Below are positions 6,887-13,743 of a stretch of 19,217 bases of DNA, piece by piece. A program made the translations under genes and the position numbers. The notes beneath the pieces were generated by a model that saw only the letters and a list, made by a program, of their open reading frames with translations, did not search any database and was not told where the DNA came from. Within the stretch, counting starts at the first letter, position 1. Each line of letters opens with the position of its first letter. The stretch comes from Deltaproteobacteria bacterium RBG_13_61_14 (GTDB taxonomy: Bacteria > RBG-13-61-14), in the NCBI GenBank assembly GCA_001797815.1, contig MGQK01000083.1:7060-26276 (forward strand), given 5' to 3'.

Positions 6887-6965
6887 CCCCTCCCTTTCTT
6901 TCAGTTGATCAGGCAGTCTTCTCACGGTTTTTTCCGGAGCTGCTCGAGACGGGGCGTTAATCGGG

Positions 6966-6994
6966 AAGGTAATGAGTGGATCAGGTTTTGTCAA
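6966..6994 (-). promoter_or_regulatory. Candidate sigma-70 promoter for the leader ORF and tpx
   Basis: On the minus strand TTGACA (6989-6994), 17 bases, then TACCTT (6966-6971). It is about 80 bases upstream of the 23-codon ORF and about 190 upstream of tpx. It indicates that tpx can be transcribed separately from its upstream paralogue. The rest of the 320-base gap holds the leader ORF and the hairpin at 7049-7090. Confidence 0.5.
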
Positions 6995-7048
6995 GAAAAA
7001 ATTATCGAGAATGAGCCGCGGCAATCATCAAGCAAAAGGGAAATGAGA

Positions 7049-7090
7049 CGGGCCTTCCCGGAATGGCCGGCTCTTCCGAAAATGGCCCCG
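7049..7090 (-). terminator. Possible terminator hairpin after the cysteine-less Tpx gene
   Basis: Just past the stop codon at 7093 the minus strand reads CGGGGCC, an inner pair CGGAA/TTCCG, then GGCCCG, followed by a T-rich but interrupted stretch. The stem is imperfect, so intrinsic termination is plausible rather than clear. Confidence 0.35.
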
Positions 7091-7092
7091 CC

Positions 7093-7620
7093 TCACGCTC
7101 TGGCGGAATTCCGCCGCTGCAGATCACTCCAGCTCCAATGAGGGCTGGAAACTTTCCGGTTATCCGGCACCAGTTGCCGGTAGCGAATGATCCCTTCCTC
7201 GTCCACCACGAACATCGCCCGCGATAACAGCCGAAACTCCTTGATCAACACGCCATAGGCCAGGCCGAAAGCGGCTTTGAGGTAGTCGGAGAGGGTATGA
7301 ACCCGATCCACCTGGGCCATATCCCGCCATCTCTTTTGCGCAAAGGGCAGATCCATGCTCACGGTCAGGATCGTCACTTTGGGATCCAGGGCCTGGGCCT
7401 CCAGGTTGAAATGACGGACTTCCTCATCATACTCCGGATGTTCGAGCGACGGCACGGAGGAAATCACGCAAAGTTTGCCCCGGAAGGCCGAAAGCTTGAC
7501 CGGCTCTAAGTCCGGGGTAATGAGCTCCACATCCGGGGCCGGCTCTCCTACATTGACTTCATTGCCGATCAGAGTCACTGGCCGACCGGCCAGGGTCACG
7601 ATCCCTTTGCGCTCTTTCAT
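7093..7620 (-). CDS. Tpx-family paralogue lacking both redox cysteines
   Basis: A 175-residue peroxiredoxin-fold protein clearly homologous to the neighbouring Tpx (MKERKG.VT.AG.PVTL start, SVPSLE, MDLPFAQKRW, LSDYLKAAFGLAYGVL). Where Tpx has DTSIC this protein has EHPEY: catalytic T61 is histidine and peroxidatic C64 is tyrosine. The resolving C99 is arginine (KRWRDM). Its only cysteine is C51, not a known catalytic position. The reading frame is open over the full length, with conservative differences elsewhere and a divergent C-terminus (SSPHWSWSDLQRRNSARA). Peroxidase activity by the normal mechanism is therefore not expected. ATG at 7620 follows AAAGGAA, and the upstream region has a good promoter. 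It could have a regulatory or binding role, or be early in decay. Confidence 0.85.
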   Translation of the reverse strand: MKERKGIVTLAGRPVTLIGNEVNVGEPAPDVELITPDLEPVKLSAFRGKLCVISSVPSLEHPEYDEEVRHFNLEAQALDPKVTILTVSMDLPFAQKRWRDMAQVDRVHTLSDYLKAAFGLAYGVLIKEFRLLSRAMFVVDEEGIIRYRQLVPDNRKVSSPHWSWSDLQRRNSARA

Positions 7621-7778
7621 GGCACTTTCCTTTCTGCCTTGTTCGACAGGTTAAGGTTTCTTGTGCAGGGGTTAGCTCCGCTTGACCCTCAACCACCCTG
7701 GGTGCCGGGGAACACCCTAAGCCAGGGAAAGGGAAAAACTGCCGAAGCCGTGATCTTGAGGACTGAAATTTCATTTCG

Positions 7779-7807
7779 AAGATAATAGCAGAAGCGATTT
7801 TTGTCAA
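7779..7807 (-). promoter_or_regulatory. Sigma-70 promoter for the cysteine-less Tpx gene
   Basis: On the minus strand TTGACA (7802-7807), 17 bases, then TATCTT (7779-7784). The implied transcription start is about 150 bases before the ATG at 7620, leaving a long leader that contains the GC-rich stretch around 7690-7730. Confidence 0.6.
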
Positions 7808-7813
7808 GGTTAA

Positions 7814-7831
7814 TTGTGAATTATATTACAA
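7814..7831. promoter_or_regulatory. CRP/FNR-type operator candidate
   Basis: TTGTGA-N6-TTACAA is an 18-bp near-palindrome, one base off full symmetry per pair, lying seven bases upstream of the TTGACA of the Tpx-paralogue promoter in an AT-rich island. Spacing and half-sites resemble those recognised by CRP/FNR-superfamily regulators (TGTGA-N6-TCACA). Its centre is about 50 bases before the implied start site, so activation or repression cannot be decided. Confidence 0.4.
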
Positions 7832-7866
7832 AATCAAATAGGGTCTTTCGCAGCGTTATGAAAAGG

Positions 7867-9642
7867 TCACCTTTTTCCCAGAAACTGGCGGCGGGGATCG
7901 AACAGGCGCAAGAGCTTAAGCTCGTCCCGCGAGGGCGGAGGCTCCACTTGGACCTGCGGCGCAATTTTCAGGTCCCAGCCGGTGTTTTCGCGGATGAAGC
8001 GGAGGTGCGCTTCTTCGCCTTTCAGCTCGGGCCGGGGGAAGTAGGTAGTCAGGACCAACTCTTCCCCCTGTTTTTCGTAAATGCCCAGGTCCGAGACGAC
8101 GGTGCGCACGCGCCGGCCCGGGCTGGAGATGTAAGACACTTTTGGGAGGAACCGGTTCTTGTCCTGGAGCGCGGTGACCATGACCTCCTGGGCGGCCGAG
8201 CAGATGTCATTGGCCCCGCCCGAGCCGGTGATGAAGAACTTGCCCGGGATCAGGGTGGAATTGACGTTGCCGTGCCGGTCCACCTGGGCGGCGCCGATCG
8301 AGCCGATGCAGGAGTTGTTCGCCCCGCCCATGAACACGCCCATGATGGTCGGGATCCCGGTGAGCATCTTGCAGGTCGGGAGGTTGCGGTAGTTGAAGAT
8401 GAAAGGGTCGGCCGGCCGGGGCGCGTAGCCGAAGAAACCCAGCTCGGCCATCAGCTCACAATCGAAGTGCTCGCTGCGGAGCTCATAGTAAGCGAGCCAG
8501 GCGGAGAGGTTGCTGGCGCCGACGCCGGCCAGGATGGTGCGATAGTTTTGCTCCCGGATCCGCGCCGCCAGTTTGCGGCCGCCGGCCACCACCATCATCT
8601 CCACCGGGCTGGAATCGGGCTGGTCCGAGATATCAGGTGACAGCTCCAGCAACTCCGAGCGCCAGGAGTCGCCGTCGGCCTTGCCCTTGAGCGCCCAGAT
8701 CCGGTCGCGGCCCAGCTTCTCCAGGTAGTCCTCCCAGGCCGGGCAGTCGTCCACATACTTCTTGATCCAGGCGTCCATGGCCTCGGGCGAGCGGCTCGCC
8801 TGGCGGACCTCCTGGACAAAGTCGTAGTCGTCGGCATAGGCCTCGAACTCGGGGCAGCCGCGGTTGCTTACGCCCCCCGGGTGCGCGCCGAAGGGCACCT
8901 CGCACACCGCCTGGACCAGGAACGCCGGCACCCGGCAGATATGGCTGTAGCGGCGGACGAACTCGGTGGAGACGATGCGGTCCACCGTGGCGATCACGCC
9001 CTCGCGGGCGGCCCAGGCGCCGTAGACTTCGTCGCCGTAGGGCGGGGGCAGGAGCACGTTGCCGGCCGGGTCCGCGGCGGCGCCGTGGACCAAGGCCCAG
9101 TCCGGCCGGAAGGCGCGGAGCAGGCCGATGGTCTCGCCGGTGTGAGGGTCCTGGGCGGTGGAGAACCATTCCTTGTTTTCCTCGGCCATGGACGATCCGA
9201 TCAGCGAGCGGGTGGGGATGTAGGGGATGCCCATGGCGCCGGCGAGCAGGCGCAGGGGGAAGGTGAGGATGGTCCAGTTTTCGATCTGGAGCGAGCCCTG
9301 GAGCCAGGCGCGTTGGATCACCGGGTTGGGGCCGGGAGTCGGGTAGGAGTCTCCGGCAAAGGTGGTGCTGATCTTCCGGCACAGTCCGGCGTGGACCAGC
9401 GCGACCGCGGTCCCGACCACGCCCAGGGAAGAGAGGGTGAAGCCCGGGTTCTTGCCCCGGAATTGGCGGATGAGTTCGAGCACGACGGCGCCGGGGCGGT
9501 TGTGGGTGGTGCAGAGGTGCAGGGTCTGCCCGGGCCGGATGAAGCGGGCGATGGCATCGGGAAGCGGCTGGGTCTTGTCGGGTCCTTCGGCCGGCGGGAT
9601 GACCAGGTCGCGTTCCAGGAGGTGGCGGAAGGGATCGAGCAT
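7867..9642 (-). CDS. Fused two-domain CoA-transferase (glutaconate CoA-transferase-like, family I)
   Basis: A 591-residue cytosolic enzyme expected to transfer CoA between acyl-CoA and a free acid. Residues 1 to about 280 correspond to an alpha (GctA-like) subunit; residues from about 345 read like a beta (GctB-like) subunit (SSPVEMMVVAGGRKLAAR, MLTGIPTIMGVFMGGANN, GAAQVDRHGNVNSTLI, GSGGANDICSAA). The likely catalytic glutamate that forms the CoA thioester is E400 in MAELGFFGYAPRP. GctA and GctB are usually separate genes of about 320 and 265 residues, so this is a natural fusion with a 60-residue linker (about 285-345). ATG at 9642 begins 8 bases after the LapA-like gene, with a weak ribosome site, suggesting coupling. 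The acyl substrate cannot be told from sequence. Confidence 0.85.
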   Translation of the reverse strand: MLDPFRHLLERDLVIPPAEGPDKTQPLPDAIARFIRPGQTLHLCTTHNRPGAVVLELIRQFRGKNPGFTLSSLGVVGTAVALVHAGLCRKISTTFAGDSYPTPGPNPVIQRAWLQGSLQIENWTILTFPLRLLAGAMGIPYIPTRSLIGSSMAEENKEWFSTAQDPHTGETIGLLRAFRPDWALVHGAAADPAGNVLLPPPYGDEVYGAWAAREGVIATVDRIVSTEFVRRYSHICRVPAFLVQAVCEVPFGAHPGGVSNRGCPEFEAYADDYDFVQEVRQASRSPEAMDAWIKKYVDDCPAWEDYLEKLGRDRIWALKGKADGDSWRSELLELSPDISDQPDSSPVEMMVVAGGRKLAARIREQNYRTILAGVGASNLSAWLAYYELRSEHFDCELMAELGFFGYAPRPADPFIFNYRNLPTCKMLTGIPTIMGVFMGGANNSCIGSIGAAQVDRHGNVNSTLIPGKFFITGSGGANDICSAAQEVMVTALQDKNRFLPKVSYISSPGRRVRTVVSDLGIYEKQGEELVLTTYFPRPELKGEEAHLRFIRENTGWDLKIAPQVQVEPPPSRDELKLLRLFDPRRQFLGKR

Positions 9643-9650
9643 GCGGCGTC

Positions 9651-9983
9651 TCAGGCTGGAGGTTGCTTTTCCGGGCCTGAGGGCGAGGGCTTGCGGAACT
9701 GGCTCAATTCTTTTTGCAGGAGATGGATGAGCTTTTTCTGCTGGCGGATGGTGCGGGTGTAGCCGAACCAGTAATAGACTTCGAAGCTGACGGCGAGGAG
9801 GAATCCCAGGGCGAAGAACAGGATCAGGCCGGTGGCCAGGGAGAAGGTGACTTGGCCCAGGAGGATCCGGGGCAGGCGCAGGACCAGGGAGACCGGCGCG
9901 GCCAGGGCGGTGTAGTTGTAAATGACCTGGAAGATGATGAAGAGGGCGAGGGCGAGGACGAGGATGGTCTTGAGGTAGCGCAT
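9651..9983 (-). CDS. LapA-domain (DUF1049-type) inner-membrane protein
   Basis: A 110-residue protein with two hydrophobic helices (about residues 5-27 and 44-68) separated by a short loop (LVLRLPRILLGQ), then a basic, coiled-coil-like tail (YTRTIRQQKKLIHLLQKELSQF). This matches the small LapA family linked to lipopolysaccharide assembly in Gram-negative bacteria and often found near ihfB, sppA or rpsA. It starts 3 bases after the HIT-protein stop codon and ends 8 bases before the CoA-transferase, so all three are likely cotranscribed. The family call rests on topology, tail and gene neighbourhood; direct evidence of function is absent. Confidence 0.7.
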   Translation of the reverse strand: MRYLKTILVLALALFIIFQVIYNYTALAAPVSLVLRLPRILLGQVTFSLATGLILFFALGFLLAVSFEVYYWFGYTRTIRQQKKLIHLLQKELSQFRKPSPSGPEKQPPA

Positions 9984-9986
9984 GGC

Positions 9987-10499
9987 TTAGTGGGCCTGGC
10001 CGGAGATTTCGGCCAGGGCTTGCTTGAGCTTGCGGAAGGTCTGGGTCAGGTGTTCGGGCATGATTTTTACGTCGGCCAGCACCGGCATGAAGCTGGTGTC
10101 GCCGGCCCAGCGGGGCACGATGTGGAGGTGGAGGTGGTTGGGGACCCCGGCGCCGGCCACTTCGCCTTTGCCCAGGTTGAAGCCGACGTTGAAGGCGTCG
10201 GGTTTCATGGTCAGCTTGAGCGCGCGCAGGCAGAGCCGGGTGACCTCCATCAGCTCGAGCAGCTCCTTCCCGTCGAGGTCATCAAGCTCGCCGGTATGCT
10301 TCTGGGGCATGACCAGGAGGTGCCCGTTGCTGTAGGGGTAGCGGTTGAGGATGGCCACGGTCCGGGGGGCGCGATAGACGAGCAGGTTGGTCTCGTCATC
10401 GTTGCCGGCGATGCGGGGGCAGAAGATACAGCCGGTTTTCTTGTCGGGCGTGTCGTCCAGGATATATTCCAGGCGCCAGGGAGCCCAGAGCGTTTTCAT
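9987..10499 (-). CDS. HIT-family nucleotide hydrolase/phosphorylase
   Basis: A 170-residue histidine-triad protein. The N-terminus MKTLWAPWRLEYIL and the CIFC pair (C24, C27) are typical of the AP4A phosphorylase/FHIT-like bacterial branch, with a likely zinc site. The triad HLHLHIVPRW (H122, H124, H126) gives the catalytic histidine H124. PYSNGHLLVMPQKHTGELDDL is the conserved nucleotide-pocket strand. It probably splits dinucleoside polyphosphates or AMP conjugates in the cytosol. ATG at 10499 follows GAGGTG. An 11-bp-stem hairpin sits just before that ribosome site, between ihfB and this gene. The family is certain; the substrate is inferred. Confidence 0.9.
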   Translation of the reverse strand: MKTLWAPWRLEYILDDTPDKKTGCIFCPRIAGNDDETNLLVYRAPRTVAILNRYPYSNGHLLVMPQKHTGELDDLDGKELLELMEVTRLCLRALKLTMKPDAFNVGFNLGKGEVAGAGVPNHLHLHIVPRWAGDTSFMPVLADVKIMPEHLTQTFRKLKQALAEISGQAH

Positions 10500-10511
10500 G
10501 CCTGCACCTCG

Positions 10512-10552
10512 GAAAGAGCGGGCCGAGGGCTTACTTATCCACCCGCTCTTTC
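10512..10552 (-). other. 11-bp perfect hairpin bridging the ihfB 3' end and the HIT-gene ribosome site
   Basis: GAAAGAGCGGG, inside the last ihfB codons (10542-10552), pairs perfectly with CCCGCTCTTTC (10512-10522), with a 19-base loop containing the ihfB stop codon. The hairpin ends five bases or fewer before the GAGGTG ribosome site of the HIT gene. It lacks a proper U-tract, so an intercistronic processing or attenuation hairpin is more likely than a full terminator. Confidence 0.6.
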
Positions 10553-10809
10553 AGTTCTTTGCCGACCTTGAAGAAGGGAACCTTTTTCTGTGCCACAAAG
10601 ACCTTGTCTCCGCTCCGGGGGTTGCGGCCTTCCCGGGCGCGGCGCTGTTTGACTAAAAAGCTGCCTAAGCCGCGGATCTCGATGCGATCGCCGGCGGCGA
10701 GAGCCTCGGTCATGCTTTCAAAAATGGTGTTCACGATCATCTCGGCATCTTTTTGACTCAGGTTCTTGACCCTTTCGGCCAGTTTCTCGACCAGATCCCT
10801 CTTCGTCAT
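10531..10809 (-). CDS. ihfB: Integration host factor beta-type / HU-family DNA-bending protein
   Basis: A 92-residue nucleoid protein of the HU/IHF family. It bends DNA and supports sigma-54 promoters, replication and recombination. MTKRDLVEKLAERV, the dimer core, then IEIRGLGSFLVKQRRAREGR and NPRSGDKVFV form the DNA-gripping beta arm with the intercalating proline in GRNPRSG. The C-terminal FKVGKELKERV is typical of IhfB. ATG at 10809 follows AAAGGAGACGTC. Its place after sppA fits the conserved rpsA-sppA-ihfB order. IHF alpha is not in the window, so HU-like homodimer function cannot be excluded. Confidence 0.9.
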   Translation of the reverse strand: MTKRDLVEKLAERVKNLSQKDAEMIVNTIFESMTEALAAGDRIEIRGLGSFLVKQRRAREGRNPRSGDKVFVAQKKVPFFKVGKELKERVDK

Positions 10810-10861
10810 GACGTCTCCTTTCCCCTCTTCGCGATCGTCAAATCCCTCTGCGAGGGACGGG

Positions 10862-11818
10862 CTAATAGCCAGGCAACAGATAGAGTGCGCGGATCGAGGA
10901 AGGCCGGGCTTCCTCCACCACCTGCTTCGCGATATCCTGGGCCAGCCGGGCGAGCCAGAAGGGCCGCGGCCGTTCCGGCCAGATCACCTCGGGCTCTCCC
11001 TTGATCCCTACCAGGTCCGCGGCCAGGCGGATCGCATCCTCCAAATTCCCGATCTCGTCCACCAAGCCCAGCTCCTTGGCCTGCCGGCCGGTGAAAATCC
11101 GGCCGTCGGCCAGCTTATGCACCGCGGCGGAGTCCAGGTGCCGGCCTTCGGCCACCGCTTCCTCGAACTGGGCGTGGACGTCGTCCACAAACCCTTGCAG
11201 AAAGGCACGCTCCGCCGGGGTCATCTCCCGGAAAGGGCTGCCCACGTCCTTGAACTTGCCGCTCTTGATCACCTGGTGCCGGATCCGGATCCACTGCATC
11301 AGCCCTTCCAGGTTGGTTATCTCCATCACCACCCCGATGCTGCCGGTGAGGGTGCCGGGGTTGGCCATGATCTTGGTGGCAGGGCAGGCGGCGTAATAGG
11401 CGCCGGAGGCCGCCACTCCCCCGAACGACGCCACCACCGTCTTTTCCTGGACCAGCCGTTGCACTTGCCGGAAAATTTCCTGGGAAGGACCGACCGCGCC
11501 GCCCGGAGAATCCACCCGCAGCACCACCGCCTTGACGCTCCGGTTTCTCCGGTGGCGGCGCAGTTGCTCCATCGTTTCCTGCGAATCCAGGATCACGCCT
11601 TCGAGCTTGACCACCGCGATCTTGTCGCCCAGCGAAAACCGCTCCGGCCGGCCGCTCTGGGACAGACCCACGGCCAGGAGAACGATGAGGATGACCAGGA
11701 ACAGTAACACCACCGCCAGACCGACCAGGAGCGGGTGCCGGCCGAGAAAACCCTTGGCCGGCATCGGCTCCCCCGGCGGGAACGAAGCGTGGGGCGGCAG
11801 CGGCGGCGCTTGGCTCAT
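10862..11818 (-). CDS. sppA: Signal peptide peptidase SppA (S49 family)
   Basis: A 318-residue membrane-bound serine protease that degrades released signal peptides. A proline-rich cytoplasmic lead is followed by one transmembrane helix (about 29-51). The catalytic serine is S138 in FGGVAASGAYYAA and the general-base lysine is K190 in IKSGKFKDVGSPFREMT; their 52-residue separation equals that of the short Bacillus-type SppA. TLTGSIGVVME is the usual substrate-strand motif. The length fits the single-domain form rather than the duplicated E. coli 67K form. The start is ATG at 11818, overlapping the rpsA TGA as ATGA and preceded by GGGAGG in the rpsA tail; an upstream TTG at 11830 would also be in frame but is less likely. 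Translational coupling to rpsA is probable. Confidence 0.93.
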   Translation of the reverse strand: MSQAPPLPPHASFPPGEPMPAKGFLGRHPLLVGLAVVLLFLVILIVLLAVGLSQSGRPERFSLGDKIAVVKLEGVILDSQETMEQLRRHRRNRSVKAVVLRVDSPGGAVGPSQEIFRQVQRLVQEKTVVASFGGVAASGAYYAACPATKIMANPGTLTGSIGVVMEITNLEGLMQWIRIRHQVIKSGKFKDVGSPFREMTPAERAFLQGFVDDVHAQFEEAVAEGRHLDSAAVHKLADGRIFTGRQAKELGLVDEIGNLEDAIRLAADLVGIKGEPEVIWPERPRPFWLARLAQDIAKQVVEEARPSSIRALYLLPGY

Positions 11819-13719
11819 GTTTCCTCCCAAGGTTCCTCGGGCTTTTCCGTTTCAGCAGCGGCCGGCTTTTCCGGTTCCGCGGCGGGGGTCGCCTTCTCGG
11901 CGCCGGCTTCCGATGCGGCCTTGGCCTGGGTCAGGGCCGCGGTCTTGAGTTTGCTCAACTTATCCTGGATCAACTCGCCCAGCTTGGAAGTCCCGTCGCC
12001 CTCCTGGCGCTGGAAATCCCGAAAGGCCCGCGCCTCTTCGCTGCGCTCGCGGGCCCGGATGCTGAGCCGGATCTTGCGGTCGGTCGAGTCCACGTTCAGG
12101 ATTTCCGCGGTCACTTGCTGGCCCGTCTGCACGATCTCGCTCGGGTCCTTCACCTTTTCCCGGCTGAGCTCGGTGATGTGGATCAGTCCTTCCACCCCTT
12201 CTTCCAGCTCGACAAACACCCCGAAATCGGTGATGTTGACCACCTTGCCGGTTACCTCGTCGCCCGGCCGGTACTTGGTGGGCACGGCCATCCAGGGATC
12301 GGCCTCCAACTGCTTGATGCCCAGGGAGAAGCGCTCGTTCTCCTTGTCAATGTTGAGCACCACGCATTCCACTTCCTGGCCCTTCTTGTAAAGCTCGGAG
12401 GAATGCTTGACCCGCTTGATCCAGGAAAGGTCGGAGATGTGCACCAGGCCGTCAATCCCTTCCTCCACCCCCACGAAGATCCCGAAGTTGGTGACGTTGC
12501 GCACCTTGCCCCGGATCCGGGAGCCGGGCGGGTATTTCTCGATCAACTCGTCCCAGGGGTTGGGCAGGGCCTGTTTGAGCCCGAGCGAGATGCGGTGGTT
12601 CAAGAGGTCAATATCCAGCACCTTGGCCTCCATCTGCTGGCCCGCGCTCACGATCTTGGACGGGTGCACCCGCTTCCGGCTCCAGGACATCTCAGAGACG
12701 TGCACCAGGCCTTCCACCCCCTCTTCCAACTCGACGAACGCGCCGTAGTCGGTGATGCTGACCACTTTTCCGCTGACGATGGTCCCCACCGGGTATTTCT
12801 TGTCCACGTTCTCCCAGGGATCGGGCAGGCACTGCTTGAGCCCGAGGCTGACCCGCTCGGTCTCCCGGTTGAACTTGAGGACTTTGACCGTGACCTCATC
12901 GCCCACCATCAGCACCTCGCTGGGGTGACCGATGCGGCCGTAGGACATGTCGGTGATGTGCAAGAGCCCGTCAATCCCGCCCAGGTCAATGAAGGCCCCG
13001 TACTCGGTGATGTTCTTCACCCGGCCCTTGACCACCTGGTCTTTCTCGAGCGTGGCCAGGGTCAGCGTCCGCGCTTCCTCCCGGAACTTCTCCATCAGCG
13101 CCCGCCGGCTGACCACCACGTTGCCCCGCTTGCGGTTGAACTTGATGATCTTGAACTGGTCTTTGACCCCCAGCAACTGCTCGAGGTTGCGCACCGGCCG
13201 GACGTCCACCTGCGAACCCGGCAAGAAGGCCCGCACCCCGCCCACGTCCACGGCCAGCCCGCCTTTGACTTTTTCGGCGATGGTCCCTTCCATGTGCAGG
13301 TCGCCGCGAAAGGCGTGTTCGAGCTCGTCCCAGATTTTTCGCTTTTCGGCTTTTTCCTTGGAGAGGATGAGGACCCCGGTGTTCTCATCCCGGCCTTCGA
13401 TGATCACCCAGACCGCATCGCCCACCTGGGGCTCGGTCCGGCTCTCGGGCCGGCCAAATTCCGCCATCGGGATCTGGCCCTCGGACTTGCCCCCGAAATC
13501 CACCATCACCACGTCCTTGCCGACGCTGACGATGGTGCCGCGGATCAGTTCCTCCCCCTGCTCGCGAGCCCGCTCCTTCTCCTTCAAGCTCTGCTCGAAC
13601 AAGGAGCCGAAGTTCTCGCCGGTCTCTCCGTTTTCTTCCCGTGCCTTTTCTTCCAGTTCGTTCTCGGAAGCTTCTCCCTCGGATCCGAGGTTTTCCTGAT
13701 TGTTGTTCTCTTTGTCCAC
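11815..13719 (-). CDS. rpsA: 30S ribosomal protein S1
   Basis: A 634-residue S1 with six OB-fold repeats at about residues 58-123, 142-210, 228-297, 313-383, 400-470 and 487-556. The last four are highly alike (GKVVNITDFGVFVELEEGVEG pattern) and bind mRNA; the first two are divergent and tether S1 to the ribosome. An acidic lead of about 55 residues and an Ala/Glu/Pro/Lys-rich tail of about 50 residues extend it beyond the 557-residue E. coli protein. No ATG is available: the start is GTG at 13719 or the adjacent TTG at 13722, with GGGGGG and AGTAGG upstream. It lies 24 bases after cmk and overlaps sppA by 4 bp. The ispH gene often found between cmk and rpsA in related genomes is absent. Confidence 0.95.
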   Translation of the reverse strand: MDKENNNQENLGSEGEASENELEEKAREENGETGENFGSLFEQSLKEKERAREQGEELIRGTIVSVGKDVVMVDFGGKSEGQIPMAEFGRPESRTEPQVGDAVWVIIEGRDENTGVLILSKEKAEKRKIWDELEHAFRGDLHMEGTIAEKVKGGLAVDVGGVRAFLPGSQVDVRPVRNLEQLLGVKDQFKIIKFNRKRGNVVVSRRALMEKFREEARTLTLATLEKDQVVKGRVKNITEYGAFIDLGGIDGLLHITDMSYGRIGHPSEVLMVGDEVTVKVLKFNRETERVSLGLKQCLPDPWENVDKKYPVGTIVSGKVVSITDYGAFVELEEGVEGLVHVSEMSWSRKRVHPSKIVSAGQQMEAKVLDIDLLNHRISLGLKQALPNPWDELIEKYPPGSRIRGKVRNVTNFGIFVGVEEGIDGLVHISDLSWIKRVKHSSELYKKGQEVECVVLNIDKENERFSLGIKQLEADPWMAVPTKYRPGDEVTGKVVNITDFGVFVELEEGVEGLIHITELSREKVKDPSEIVQTGQQVTAEILNVDSTDRKIRLSIRARERSEEARAFRDFQRQEGDGTSKLGELIQDKLSKLKTAALTQAKAASEAGAEKATPAAEPEKPAAAETEKPEEPWEET

Positions 13720-13743
13720 CAACCTACTCTACCCCCCAACGAA

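Noticed and set aside
7801-9762. Plus-strand open frames of 279 and 293 codons opposite the CoA-transferase
   Set aside because: Both are antisense to a clear enzyme gene and have the low-complexity Gly/Ala/Asp composition of shadow frames.
9714-11707. Plus-strand frames of 285 and 313 codons opposite LapA, HIT, ihfB and sppA
   Set aside because: Each spans several real minus-strand genes and the gaps between them; no family motif or ribosome site was seen.
11818-11830. Four-residue longer SppA from a TTG at 11830
   Set aside because: The ATG at 11818 has a GGGAGG site and an ATGA overlap with rpsA, the commoner arrangement.
12100-13100. Direct repeats of about 250 bases in rpsA as a mobile or tandem DNA repeat
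   Set aside because: They are the coding repeats of the S1 OB-fold domains.
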